A stretch of DNA of 33,948 nt, from positions 1 through 33,948 of the forward strand of contig NZ_AKKE01000058.1 of assembly GCF_000281975.1 (NCBI RefSeq), given 5' to 3'. Of this stretch, positions 1 to 7,408 are shown one piece after another (positions within the stretch are counted from its first letter, which is position 1; each line of letters starts with the position of its first letter). The translations under genes and the position numbers were made by a program. A model generated the notes under the pieces. That model saw only the letters and a program-made list of their open reading frames with translations. It ran no database searches and was not told where the DNA came from. This DNA is from Novosphingobium sp. AP12. GTDB taxonomy: Bacteria; Pseudomonadota; Alphaproteobacteria; Sphingomonadales; Sphingomonadaceae.

Positions 1-59
1 GGCAGGCTGGCGAGCAGCCGCTGCGCCTCGGGGATTGAGGTGCCCAGGGTGAGGCTCAT
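1..59 (-). CDS. ntrB: Start of a protein gene, probably nitrogen-regulation sensor kinase NtrB (partial)
   Basis: Only the first 19 codons are in the window; they begin MSLTLGTS and run off the left edge. The ATG at 59 overlaps the dusB stop codon in an ATGA arrangement, so the gene is translationally coupled to dusB and continues in the same direction. The fragment is too short to recognise by itself. In many alphaproteobacteria dusB is followed directly by ntrB and ntrC, which sense and transmit nitrogen status, and the name rests on that order alone. Another downstream gene is possible. Confidence 0.5.
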   Translation of the reverse strand, partial: MSLTLGTSIPEAQRLLASL

Positions 60-1090
60 GCCGCCTGAAGCTGGCCGTTGGCGGAACCGTCGCGGTAGGG
101 TGCGTAGAATTCGGCGAGTTCGCGAAGCACTTCATCGGGATCGGAGATGAAGTTCACCTTGTTTCTGAACTCGGCCGAGCCGCGCACGCCCTTGATATAC
201 CAACCCAGGTGCTTGCGGGCCATGCGCACGCCGGTGTCGCTACCGTAGTGTTCGAGCATGTCGTCGTAGTGCCGGCGCATGATCTCGTACTGTTCGCCGA
301 TGGTGGGATCTTCGGCAACGTCCGTGCCGCGCCACCACTGCATGACCTGCCCGAGGAACCAAGGGCGCCCATACGCGCCGCGCCCGATCATGAGGCCGTC
401 CGCGCCCGACTGTTCAAGGGCTTTAGATGCATCGGCGATCGTGCAGATGTCGCCGTTGACGATAACCGGGATCGAAACCGCTTCCTTTACGGAGCGCACG
501 AAAGCCCAGTCGGCCTCTCCCTTGTACATCTGGTTGCGGGTGCGGCCATGGACCGTGATCATTTGCGCGCCGAGGTCCTCGGCGATGCGGGCGAGCTCGG
601 GAGCATTGAGACTGTCATGGCACCAGCCCATGCGCATCTTGACGGTGACGGGGACCTTGACCGCCTTGACGGTCGCCTCGATCAGCTTGGTCGCCAACGG
701 AATCTGGCGCATCAACGCCGAGCCGGCGTCGCCGTTCACGACCTTGCGTACCGGGCAACCCATGTTGATGTCGATGATGGCCGCGCCCCGGTCCTCGACC
801 AGCTTGGCGGCTTCGGCCATCTGCTCGGGCTCGCAGCCGACGAGTTGCATCGAAACCGGGTCCTCGATCACGTCCCACATCGCCTTCTGCAGCGACACGC
901 GCGTCTCGCGGATGGCGGCGGGGCTGGCGATCATCTCGGTGACGTTGAGGCCAGAACCGAACCCGCGCACCATCTTGCGGAAAGGAAGATCCGAAACCCC
1001 CGTCATCGGCGCGAGCACGACCGGGCAATCGATCGTCACGGGGCCGACCTGGATGGGCTTCAATGCCGGAGGATTGGGCAATTGGGTCAT
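56..1090 (-). CDS. dusB: tRNA-dihydrouridine synthase B
   Basis: This is a flavin enzyme that reduces specific uridines in the tRNA D-loop to dihydrouridine, using NADPH. The 344-residue protein has the family's usual length. Visible landmarks are the N-terminal LAPMTGVSD (FMN barrel entry, residues 26-34), the catalytic cysteine C112 in [20 protein letters not shown], the barrel-closing IVNGDI, and GRGAYGRPW near the phosphate site. The open frame extends upstream to 1171, but the ATG at 1090 (protein begins MTQLPNPP) is chosen because it leaves an 80-base promoter gap to the divergent ispDF gene and matches family length. Its stop overlaps the next gene by four bases. In alphaproteobacteria this gene is normally the first of a nitrogen-regulation operon. 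Confidence 0.93.
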   Translation of the reverse strand: MTQLPNPPALKPIQVGPVTIDCPVVLAPMTGVSDLPFRKMVRGFGSGLNVTEMIASPAAIRETRVSLQKAMWDVIEDPVSMQLVGCEPEQMAEAAKLVEDRGAAIIDINMGCPVRKVVNGDAGSALMRQIPLATKLIEATVKAVKVPVTVKMRMGWCHDSLNAPELARIAEDLGAQMITVHGRTRNQMYKGEADWAFVRSVKEAVSIPVIVNGDICTIADASKALEQSGADGLMIGRGAYGRPWFLGQVMQWWRGTDVAEDPTIGEQYEIMRRHYDDMLEHYGSDTGVRMARKHLGWYIKGVRGSAEFRNKVNFISDPDEVLRELAEFYAPYRDGSANGQLQAA

Positions 1091-1170
1091 GATCTGCGCA
1101 GTGCTGCCTAAAAAACAGGCAGCGCATAGTGGATTGCCCTGCGCCGAGCAAGCGATTACCGGCGAAAACA

Positions 1171-2346
1171 ATGTCGCAAATCGTTTCAGAATCCCGGAAT
1201 AGCGCGGTCCATCGTGGGAGCGTCGCCGCGCTGGTCGTCGCTGCGGGCCAGGGCCTGCGCGCCGGGCAGCCGCTGCCCAAGCAGTTCGCGACCTGGCGCA
1301 GCAAGCCGGTGGTCAGGCATTCGGTCGAAGCCTTGGCAGGGGCTGGTTGCGATCCGATCCTGGTCGTCATTCCCGAAGGCGCGGAGGCCATCGCTCGCGA
1401 GGCGCTGGCGGGCATCGCCGGTGTGCAGTTCACGACCGGCGGCGTTACCCGTCAGGAGTCGGTGCGGCTCGGCCTGGAAGTGCTGGCGGGCTTGGAACCG
1501 GACCTCGTACTGATCCACGACGCTGCCCGCCCTCTCCTGCCCGCCGCCGTTGTCGAGCGGCTGCTCGGCGCGCTGGGACTGCACAGGGGCGCCATTCCAG
1601 TGCTGCCGGTGGTCGACAGCCTTGCGCATATCGAGCCGGGCGACGTGATGGGCGCGCCCGCTCGCCGGGAAGACCTGCGCCGGGTGCAGACCCCGCAGGC
1701 CTTCCGCTTCGGCGCCATCCTCGCGGCGCACCGCGAGTGGGAGGGTGCGACCAATGCCGGTGACGACGCGCAGGTGGCGCAAGCCGCCGGCATCGAAATC
1801 GCCTTCGTCGAAGGGGACGAGACCTTGCACAAGCTGACTTACGCCGCCGACTTCGCGCCCTCCCTGCCCCTCGTCCGCGTCGGCACCGGGTACGACGTGC
1901 ACCAACTGGAGGAAGGCGAGGAACTGTGGCTCTGCGGCGTACGTGTCGAGCACACGCATGGACTGTCCGGCCATAGCGACGCCGACGTCGCCATCCACGC
2001 GCTTGTCGATGCAATGCTCGGCGCGATCGGCGCTGGCGACATCGGCCAGCACTTCCCGCCCAGCGATGCACGGTGGAAGGGCGCAGCATCGGACCGTTTC
2101 CTCGACCATGCCAGCAAGCTCGTGGCCGAGGCCGGCTATGCGCTCGGCAATGCGGACGTGACGATCATCTGCGAGGCGCCCAAGATCGGCCCCCACCGCG
2201 AGGCGATGCGGGCGCGGCTCGCCGCGATCCTCGGCGTTGACATCGCTCTCGTCAGCGTGAAGGCAACGACCACCGAGAAGCTGGGTTTCACCGGAAGGCG
2301 CGAAGGCATAGCCGCGCAGGCCGCGGTCAGCCTGCTCCGGCTGTAA
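1171..2346 (+). CDS. ispDF: Bifunctional IspD/IspF, MEP isoprenoid pathway
   Basis: The protein (391 residues) fuses two non-consecutive steps of the MEP isoprenoid pathway. Residues about 18-230 are IspD, the CTP-dependent cytidylyltransferase for 2-C-methylerythritol 4-phosphate, with the nucleotide-binding [10 protein letters not shown] and HDAARP motifs. Residues from about 235 are IspF, MEcPP synthase, with metal ligands D242 and H244 in GYDVHQ and H268 in GHSDADV, and the C-terminal [11 protein letters not shown] motif. The fusion is well known in alphaproteobacteria; IspE, which acts between the two steps, is not in the window. The reading frame is open from 1129, but the ATG at 1171 gives the expected N-terminus (MSQIV) and leaves room for divergent promoters with dusB. 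Confidence 0.95.
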   Translation: MSQIVSESRNSAVHRGSVAALVVAAGQGLRAGQPLPKQFATWRSKPVVRHSVEALAGAGCDPILVVIPEGAEAIAREALAGIAGVQFTTGGVTRQESVRLGLEVLAGLEPDLVLIHDAARPLLPAAVVERLLGALGLHRGAIPVLPVVDSLAHIEPGDVMGAPARREDLRRVQTPQAFRFGAILAAHREWEGATNAGDDAQVAQAAGIEIAFVEGDETLHKLTYAADFAPSLPLVRVGTGYDVHQLEEGEELWLCGVRVEHTHGLSGHSDADVAIHALVDAMLGAIGAGDIGQHFPPSDARWKGAASDRFLDHASKLVAEAGYALGNADVTIICEAPKIGPHREAMRARLAAILGVDIALVSVKATTTEKLGFTGRREGIAAQAAVSLLRL

Positions 2347-2371
2347 GCGCCGGACGGACAAGGGATATTTC

Positions 2372-2899
2372 ATGCAATCACTCGCCAAGACGATCGCCTT
2401 CGTGGCTGCCCTGACGCCCGGCCTCGCCATGGCCGCAGAGCCGGTCTGCCTGACCAAGAAGGAGGCGACCGCGCTCATCGCCTATGCTCTGCCCCAGGCG
2501 ATCAACGGCACCGCCAAGCGCTGCTCCACCTCCCTGCCCGCCGACGCTTTCCTGCGCCGCCAGGGGCCGCAGCTGGCAGCTCGCTATGCCGGGCAGAAGA
2601 ACCGCTACTGGCCGCAGGCAAAGCCAGCCTTCATGAAGACGCTCGGTGCGGAGGGCAGCGGATCGGCCCAGATGGTCGCCAACCTGCCCGATGAAACCGT
2701 GCGCCAGCTGGCCGACGTCTTCGTGGAAGGCTTCGTCTCGCAGCGGATCGCGCTCAAGTCCTGCACCAAGCTGGACCTCGCGATCGACCTGCTCTCGCCG
2801 CTGCCGCCAGAGAACACCGCCGGCCTGATCGCGCTGACGCTCGAAGTGGCAGCCACGGCCGACCCCAAACTCGGCAAAGTCGCGCTCTGCCGCGACTGA
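2372..2899 (+). CDS. Secreted hypothetical protein
   Basis: I do not recognise a named family. The 175-residue product starts with a clear Sec signal peptide (hydrophobic residues 6-20, cleavage likely after AMA at about residue 21), so it should be periplasmic. The mature part has four cysteines (in EPVCL, KRCST, KSCTK and the final LCRD), an even number that would suit two disulfides. It is mostly helical in character, with no obvious catalytic motif. It lies 25 bases after ispDF and 17 bases before pncC on the same strand, so the three genes are probably co-transcribed. The gene appears intact and has the same GC-rich codon use as its neighbours. Confidence 0.8.
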   Translation: MQSLAKTIAFVAALTPGLAMAAEPVCLTKKEATALIAYALPQAINGTAKRCSTSLPADAFLRRQGPQLAARYAGQKNRYWPQAKPAFMKTLGAEGSGSAQMVANLPDETVRQLADVFVEGFVSQRIALKSCTKLDLAIDLLSPLPPENTAGLIALTLEVAATADPKLGKVALCRD

Positions 2900-2916
2900 C
2901 GCCCGAAAGGACCACA

Positions 2917-3444
2917 ATGGCCAACCTCTTCTTCCCCCAGGACCTCGTCGCGCTCGCCCAGCGGGTGATCGACGAGAACAAGGCCCTGGGGCGCACCGTG
3001 GCGCTGGCGGAAAGCTGCACCGGCGGCCTCGTCTGCGCGGCGCTGACCGAAATTCCCGGCTCCTCCGCCGTGCTCGACCGCGGGTTCGTGACCTACTCGA
3101 ACGAGGCGAAGATGGAGATGCTGGCCGTCCATTCCGACATCATCGATTCGTTCGGTGCGGTCTCCCCGGCGACGGCCTGGGCCATGGCGCAGGGCGCGAT
3201 CAAGAAGAGCCGTGCTGACGTCGCAGTCGCCATCAGCGGAATAGCGGGGCCGGACGGCGGCTCCGAGATGAAGCCGGTCGGCACCGTGGTCTTCGCCTGC
3301 GCATTCCGGAACGACGAGAACGTCCATGCCGAGCAGAAGCTGCTGGAGGGCAAGACGCGCGCTGAAATCCGCCATCAGGCGGCGATCATAGCGCTGGAAC
3401 TGCTGCTGCCTTCGAACGAAGGATTGCCGGAAGTGACGCTCTGA
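2917..3444 (+). CDS. pncC: CinA C-terminal-domain protein, nicotinamide-nucleotide amidohydrolase
   Basis: The product (175 residues) is the stand-alone C-terminal domain of the CinA family. Characterised members deamidate nicotinamide mononucleotide to nicotinate mononucleotide, recycling the pyridine ring left by NAD-consuming enzymes. Visible family motifs are AESCTGGL (residues 31-38), GFVTYSNEAK (56-65), the SPATAWAMA segment and SGIAGPDGGS (107-116). The N-terminal COG1058 domain of full-length CinA is absent, as usual in proteobacteria. An AAAGG-like ribosome site precedes the ATG. It is the last gene of the ispDF group; a hairpin at 3458-3486 follows its stop, and the next gene converges on it. 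Confidence 0.9.
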   Translation: MANLFFPQDLVALAQRVIDENKALGRTVALAESCTGGLVCAALTEIPGSSAVLDRGFVTYSNEAKMEMLAVHSDIIDSFGAVSPATAWAMAQGAIKKSRADVAVAISGIAGPDGGSEMKPVGTVVFACAFRNDENVHAEQKLLEGKTRAEIRHQAAIIALELLLPSNEGLPEVTL

Positions 3445-3457
3445 GGTGAGATAGTCA

Positions 3458-3486
3458 GCCGTCGCTGCCTTCGCGGCGGGGACGGC
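3458..3486. terminator. Hairpin between converging pncC and ratA
   Basis: Arms 3458-3469 and 3475-3486 pair over 12 positions (GCCGTC pairs with GACGGC, then GCTGCC with GGCGGG) with one G-G mismatch and one T-G wobble, around the loop TTCGC. It sits 13 bases after the pncC stop. On the plus strand it is followed by GGTTTGAACTCTTC, only moderately T-rich. Because the next gene converges, it may stop transcription from both sides. Terminator function is inferred from structure and position. Confidence 0.5.
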
Positions 3487-3503
3487 GGTTTGAACTCTTC
3501 TTG

Positions 3504-3950
3504 TCAGCTCGCCTGCGATACGCCGTAAAGCTCTTCCGCGCGGGTTTCGAAGGCGGCGACCATCTTGCGGAACGCCTTGTCGAAATACTGACCGGCCAGC
3601 TTCTCGAAGAGCGCGTTGCGGAAGGTGAACTTCACGTCGAACTCGACGTCGCAGGTGTGTTCGTCGACCGGGTGGAACGTCCAGCGGTTCTCGAGGTCGC
3701 GCATCGGGCCATCGACGTAGTGGACGCGCAGTTCGCGCGGGCGTTCCTTCTCGACGCGCGAGGTGAACTTCTCGCGCAGCGCCTTGAAGCCTACCAGCAT
3801 GTCCGCGATCATTTCCGACCCGTCGTCGGACTTCACCCGGGTCGCGACGACCCAGGGCAGGAATTCCTGGTAGCGGCCGACGTCGGCCACGAGGTCGAAC
3901 ATCTGCTCGGCGCTGTACGGCATGCGCTTCGTTTCATGGATACCCGGCAC
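3504..3950 (-). CDS. RatA/COQ10-type START-domain protein
   Basis: The 148-residue protein belongs to the polyketide cyclase/START superfamily branch that includes mitochondrial COQ10 and E. coli RatA. Family features seen are the N-terminal MPYSAEQMFDLVADVGRYQEFLPW stretch (residues 10-33), a central F-T-S-R-V strand region, and the C-terminal helix FDKAFRKMVAAFETRA. COQ10 proteins bind ubiquinone and aid respiration; RatA was reported to block ribosome subunit joining. Database annotation often says 'type II toxin RatA', but there is no paired antitoxin gene here, so a lipid- or quinone-binding role is more likely. It starts four bases after the lipA stop, so both genes are expected on one transcript. 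Confidence 0.88.
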   Translation of the reverse strand: MPGIHETKRMPYSAEQMFDLVADVGRYQEFLPWVVATRVKSDDGSEMIADMLVGFKALREKFTSRVEKERPRELRVHYVDGPMRDLENRWTFHPVDEHTCDVEFDVKFTFRNALFEKLAGQYFDKAFRKMVAAFETRAEELYGVSQAS

Positions 3951-3954
3951 GGTG

Positions 3955-4908
3955 TCAGGCTTTCATGCCCATGAGCGCAGCCTTGGCGAGCTTCGCCTCG
4001 CGGGCGGCGCGCATCTCGGCGAAGTCGGCGCCGGCGTGGTAGCTCGAACGCGTCAGCGGCGAGGCCGCGACCTGCAGGAAGCCCTTGGCGCGGGCGATGG
4101 CGCCATAGGCCTTGAACGCCTGCGGGGTCACGAATTCCTTGACCTCGGCGTGCTTGGGCGTCGGGCGCAGGTACTGGCCCATGGTCAGGAAGTCGATGTC
4201 GGCGCAGCGCATGTCGTCCATCACCTGGTGGACTTCGAGGCGCTCCTCGCCCAGCCCCATCATGACACCGGACTTGGTGAAGATCGACGGATCGTGGCGC
4301 TTCACTTCCTCGAGCAGACGCAGCGAGGCGTAGTAGCGCGCGCCGGGGCGGATCGTCGGATAGAGACGGGGCACCGTCTCGAGGTTGTGGTTGTAGACGT
4401 CCGGGCGCGCCATCACGATCGCCTCGACGGCGCGCTGCATCTTGTTGCGGAAGTCGGGCGTCAGGATTTCGATCGTGGTGCTGGGCGTCGCGGCGCGGAT
4501 CGCCTCGATGACCTTCACGAACTGCGAGGCGCCGCCGTCGGGCAGGTCGTCGCGGTCGACCGAGGTGATGACGATGTGTTCCAGGCCCGTCTTCAGCGCC
4601 AGCTCGGCGACGTTCGCCGGCTCGGCGGGATCGACGCGGCCCGGCATGCCGGTCTTGACGTTGCAGAAGGCACAGGCCCGCGTGCAGGTATCGCCGAGAA
4701 TCATCACCGTCGCGTGCTTCTTGGTCCAGCACTCTCCGATATTCGGACAGGCCGCTTCCTCGCACACGGTGTTGAGCTTGAGGTCGCGCATGAGCTGGCG
4801 AGTCTCGCCGTAGCCCTTGCTGGTCGGCGCCTTGACGCGGATCCAGTCGGGCTTGCGCTGGCGCTGCGGGGCGTCTTCGGGGCTCGGCACGGAAGAGAGA
4901 TCGTTCAT
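3955..4908 (-). CDS. lipA: Lipoyl synthase
   Basis: This radical SAM enzyme inserts two sulfur atoms into protein-bound octanoyl groups to make lipoyl cofactor for the pyruvate and 2-oxoglutarate dehydrogenases and the glycine cleavage system. Both iron-sulfur cluster motifs are visible in the 317-residue product: C49, C54 and C60 for the auxiliary (sulfur-donor) cluster in [13 protein letters not shown], and C75, C79 and C82 for the radical SAM cluster in CTRACAFC. The C-terminal RSSYHAG motif, which contributes a serine to the auxiliary cluster, is also present. Length is normal. The start at 4908 (MNDLSS) leaves 95 bases to the divergent carbonic anhydrase gene. It is followed at four bases by the START-domain gene. 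Confidence 0.97.
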   Translation of the reverse strand: MNDLSSVPSPEDAPQRQRKPDWIRVKAPTSKGYGETRQLMRDLKLNTVCEEAACPNIGECWTKKHATVMILGDTCTRACAFCNVKTGMPGRVDPAEPANVAELALKTGLEHIVITSVDRDDLPDGGASQFVKVIEAIRAATPSTTIEILTPDFRNKMQRAVEAIVMARPDVYNHNLETVPRLYPTIRPGARYYASLRLLEEVKRHDPSIFTKSGVMMGLGEERLEVHQVMDDMRCADIDFLTMGQYLRPTPKHAEVKEFVTPQAFKAYGAIARAKGFLQVAASPLTRSSYHAGADFAEMRAAREAKLAKAALMGMKA

Positions 4909-5003
4909 GCCGCCCAGATAGTCACATGTGCCCGGCCTTGCCAGCAGGAATATCCCGGTTAAGGGAAAGCTAAACTTGCCGTTACCCCATCAATGGAGGA
5001 ACC

Positions 5004-5672
5004 ATGACCGCCGAGTCCGAAGCCCAGCCCGAAGATCGCGTCCTGAACCATCTCCTCGAGGGCTATCGCCGCTTCCGAGATATCGGCTGGACGCCGCACC
5101 GCGAACGCTGGGCGCGCCTCGGCGAAGGCCAGCAGCCTGAGGTGATGATCATCGCCTGCTCCGACAGCCGAGTCGATCCGAGCCAGATCTTCGACGTCGA
5201 CCCCGGCGAGATGTTCGTCGTGCGCAACGTCGCCGCGCTGGTTCCGCCCTTCGAGACCTCGCCCGGCCACCACGGTGTTTCCGCCGCGCTGGAATTCGCG
5301 GTGCAGGTCCTCAAGGTGAAGGAAATCGTCGTCATGGGCCATGGCCTGTGCGGCGGCTGCAAGGCGGCGCTGACGCAGGACCTCAAGGGCTCTGTACCGG
5401 GCGAAGGCGGCTTCATCGCGGACTGGATCTCGATGCTGGACGAAGCGCGCGAGCCGGTCGCGGCGGCCCATGGCACCACCGGCCGCGCCGCCGAGCGCGA
5501 GATGGAGCAAGCCGCGGTGCGCGTCAGCCTCGACAACCTGATGACCTTCCCCTGCGTGCGAAGCAAGGTCGCCAAGGGCGAGCTACGCCTGCGCGGCGCC
5601 TTCTTCGCGATCGCGGACGGGGTGCTGCACTTCATGGACGGCGAGACAGGCACGTTCGCGCCGGTGAACTGA
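5004..5672 (+). CDS. Beta-class carbonic anhydrase
   Basis: The enzyme interconverts carbon dioxide and bicarbonate. The 222-residue protein shows the beta-class zinc ligands C52 (ACSDSR, with the D54/R56 catalytic dyad), H113 and C116 (GHGLCGGC). There is no signal peptide, so it is cytoplasmic, supplying bicarbonate to carboxylases and helping pH balance. The ATG at 5004 is preceded by a strong GGAGGA at 4995-5000, unusually close (about 3-4 bases). It stands alone, divergent from lipA, and ends at a strong symmetrical terminator at 5703-5731. Confidence 0.95.
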   Translation: MTAESEAQPEDRVLNHLLEGYRRFRDIGWTPHRERWARLGEGQQPEVMIIACSDSRVDPSQIFDVDPGEMFVVRNVAALVPPFETSPGHHGVSAALEFAVQVLKVKEIVVMGHGLCGGCKAALTQDLKGSVPGEGGFIADWISMLDEAREPVAAAHGTTGRAAEREMEQAAVRVSLDNLMTFPCVRSKVAKGELRLRGAFFAIADGVLHFMDGETGTFAPVN

Positions 5673-5702
5673 GAAGCCGCTCTTATCGAAGCACCCAAAC
5701 AG

Positions 5703-5731
5703 AAAGGGCGACGGTTTCCCGTCGCCCTTTT
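5703..5731. terminator. Bidirectional rho-independent terminator
   Basis: AAAGGGCGACGG (5703-5714) and its exact reverse complement CCGTCGCCCTTT (5719-5730) form a perfect 12-bp stem around the loop TTTC. The ends of the stem give T runs on both strands (TTTTGTTTTT on plus). It lies between the converging carbonic anhydrase gene and the minus-strand gene ending at 5754, so it should serve both. Confidence 0.9.
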
Positions 5732-5753
5732 GTTTTTCAGCCCTGTGCGAAGA

Positions 5754-7100
5754 TCAGTTCGCGGCAGGTGCAGCCGGAGCGGCAGCCGCCGGGGACGCCT
5801 TGCCCTTGGCATAGGCGGACCACAGTTTGGCGACCGGCACGCGGGTGCCGGTGACCTTGGCGAGGTTGGTCTGCGCATCGGCGTACTTGCCCGTCAGTGC
5901 CTGCGACATACCAAGGCGCAGGGCGACCTTGTTGGCATCGACGCCGGGCATCGAAAGTGCCTTGGCGTAGAACGTCTCGGCCTTGGCGGGCTGGTCATAG
6001 CTGAGGAACAGGTCGCCCGCGCCGACGACGCTGGCGGCCGTTGCACCCGGCTTGCTGGCGTCACGCTCAACCGAGGGCAGCGAGGCCTTGTCGGCGGCGA
6101 CACGGCCCTGTGCGTTGGCAAGGTCGGCGCCGATCTCGGCCTTGGTCAGCTTGCCCTTGGCGATCCCGTCGGTCATCACCTTGGCGGCTTCGCCAGGGAA
6201 CGCGCGCGGATCGACGGCATCGATGTATTCGTAGTAGTCGCGCTTCTCGGTCATCGTGCCGGTCGCGTACTTCAGGCGGATGAGGTCGAGGTCCTGGTCA
6301 CGCGGCAGCGCGGCCAGCTGCGCCACGACCGAGATCGCGGTACCCCAGGTGCCGGGGTAGTACTGGCCGAGCAGCGCGGCATATTCGGTCGACGGGGCAA
6401 GCTGCTTTGCGGAGTAGGTCTGCTGGAGCACGCTGCGCAGCGCGGTTTCCGAAGGCGCTACGCCCTTGGCCTGCGCGGCGGCGACGTCGTCCTTCGCCAT
6501 CTGCAGAGCCGCGTCGGGGTTGTTCGACTTCTTGTACGCATCCGCGAGCACGAGGTCGAGCTGGCCCGAGGAATCGACGTAGCCGGCGTCCTTGGCGGCC
6601 TTCAGGTACTTCGCCGAATTGGCGTAGTCGCTCAGCTGATAGGCGGTGATGCCGGCGCTGTAGTTGGTCGAACCGACGCTGGCGGCGGGGAGCTTGCCGC
6701 TTTCCAGCAGCATCACGTTGCCGCGCTGCGTGAAGGCGCGGTCCTGCGAGATGATGCCGTAGTTACGCATCCAGTTCGCCGCGGCCATCTTGTCGTCGGG
6801 CGTGGTGGCAGCGGCCGCAGCGCCTTCGAGCGCGGTCTTGCCATTGCCGCCGACGGCAGCATCGAACGCCTGCTTGGCGGCCGCGAGGTCGGTCGGCTGT
6901 GCGTTGGCGGGGACCTTCGCGGTCGCCTCAGTCATGGCCTTTTCGATCGGGCCGGCAACCTTGACGAATTCGGGCGAGAAGTTCGAGGCGGGCGCCTTTT
7001 CCTTCTTCGCCGCCATGGCGGGCGATGCGACGCCGAGCGCAAGGCCGCTGGACAGGGCAACAGCAAGAGCGACACGGGAAACAAGGAACTTGCGAGCCAT
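5754..7100 (-). CDS. Secreted alanine-rich protein with TPR-like helices
   Basis: I do not recognise a named family. The 448-residue product has a Sec signal peptide (basic ARK, hydrophobic stretch to about residue 28, cleavage after PAMA). The mature protein is helical and very rich in alanine and lysine. It holds segments that look like tetratricopeptide repeats, for example SYDQPAKAETFYAKAL followed by LTGKYADAQTNLAKV near the C-terminus and YQLSDYANSAKYLKAAKDAG in the middle. It ends with a low-complexity Ala-Pro tail. TPR proteins usually act as periplasmic or outer-membrane scaffolds. The ATG at 7100 is chosen over an in-frame TTG one codon upstream because an AGGAG (7111-7115) lies ten bases before it. 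It is monocistronic, ending at the shared terminator. Confidence 0.8.
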   Translation of the reverse strand: MARKFLVSRVALAVALSSGLALGVASPAMAAKKEKAPASNFSPEFVKVAGPIEKAMTEATAKVPANAQPTDLAAAKQAFDAAVGGNGKTALEGAAAAATTPDDKMAAANWMRNYGIISQDRAFTQRGNVMLLESGKLPAASVGSTNYSAGITAYQLSDYANSAKYLKAAKDAGYVDSSGQLDLVLADAYKKSNNPDAALQMAKDDVAAAQAKGVAPSETALRSVLQQTYSAKQLAPSTEYAALLGQYYPGTWGTAISVVAQLAALPRDQDLDLIRLKYATGTMTEKRDYYEYIDAVDPRAFPGEAAKVMTDGIAKGKLTKAEIGADLANAQGRVAADKASLPSVERDASKPGATAASVVGAGDLFLSYDQPAKAETFYAKALSMPGVDANKVALRLGMSQALTGKYADAQTNLAKVTGTRVPVAKLWSAYAKGKASPAAAAPAAPAAN

Positions 7101-7116
7101 CAAGGCTAACTCCTCT

Positions 7117-7408
7117 CAAGACAAAACAAATCCCGCCCGGAAGCAGGATCGTGAAATGGGCCGCGCCGGTTTGGCGGCGAATTCGACCCTTGGCAACCTC
7201 GTCAGCGCAATAGGTGAACGCCACTGAACGCTGTTTGAATGCAATTCGTCGCACCCGTTCAGGGTTCCCAAGCATATGTGTGGAAAACGCACCCGCCTCC
7301 GCCCCCGGCGGCACGGTTCAGGTGGCATTCGCCTGGCGCATGTCCTAGGGCGATCCATCATCCTTTTCCCACAGCAACCCTGCTGCAGTAACCGGGCGAC
7401 AGAACCGC
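7117..7408. other. Divergent intergenic region before gyrA
   Basis: About 300 bases separate the secreted TPR-like gene (minus) from gyrA (plus). It must hold both promoters, but I see no convincing -35/-10 pair, no long inverted repeat and no credible small reading frame. Short open frames crossing it have neither ribosome sites nor coding character. Confidence 0.6.

Noticed and set aside
3504..3950. RatA-type toxin gene as half of a toxin-antitoxin system
   Set aside because: The protein is a START-domain COQ10/RatA homologue next to lipA; no antitoxin-like gene adjoins it, and database 'toxin' labels for this family are weak. A quinone-linked housekeeping role is more likely.
5730..7109. 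Long plus-strand open frame opposite the secreted TPR-like gene
   Set aside because: It lies antisense to a gene with a signal peptide and ribosome site; long antisense frames are common in DNA of this GC content and its translation is Gly/Arg/Val-rich without motifs.
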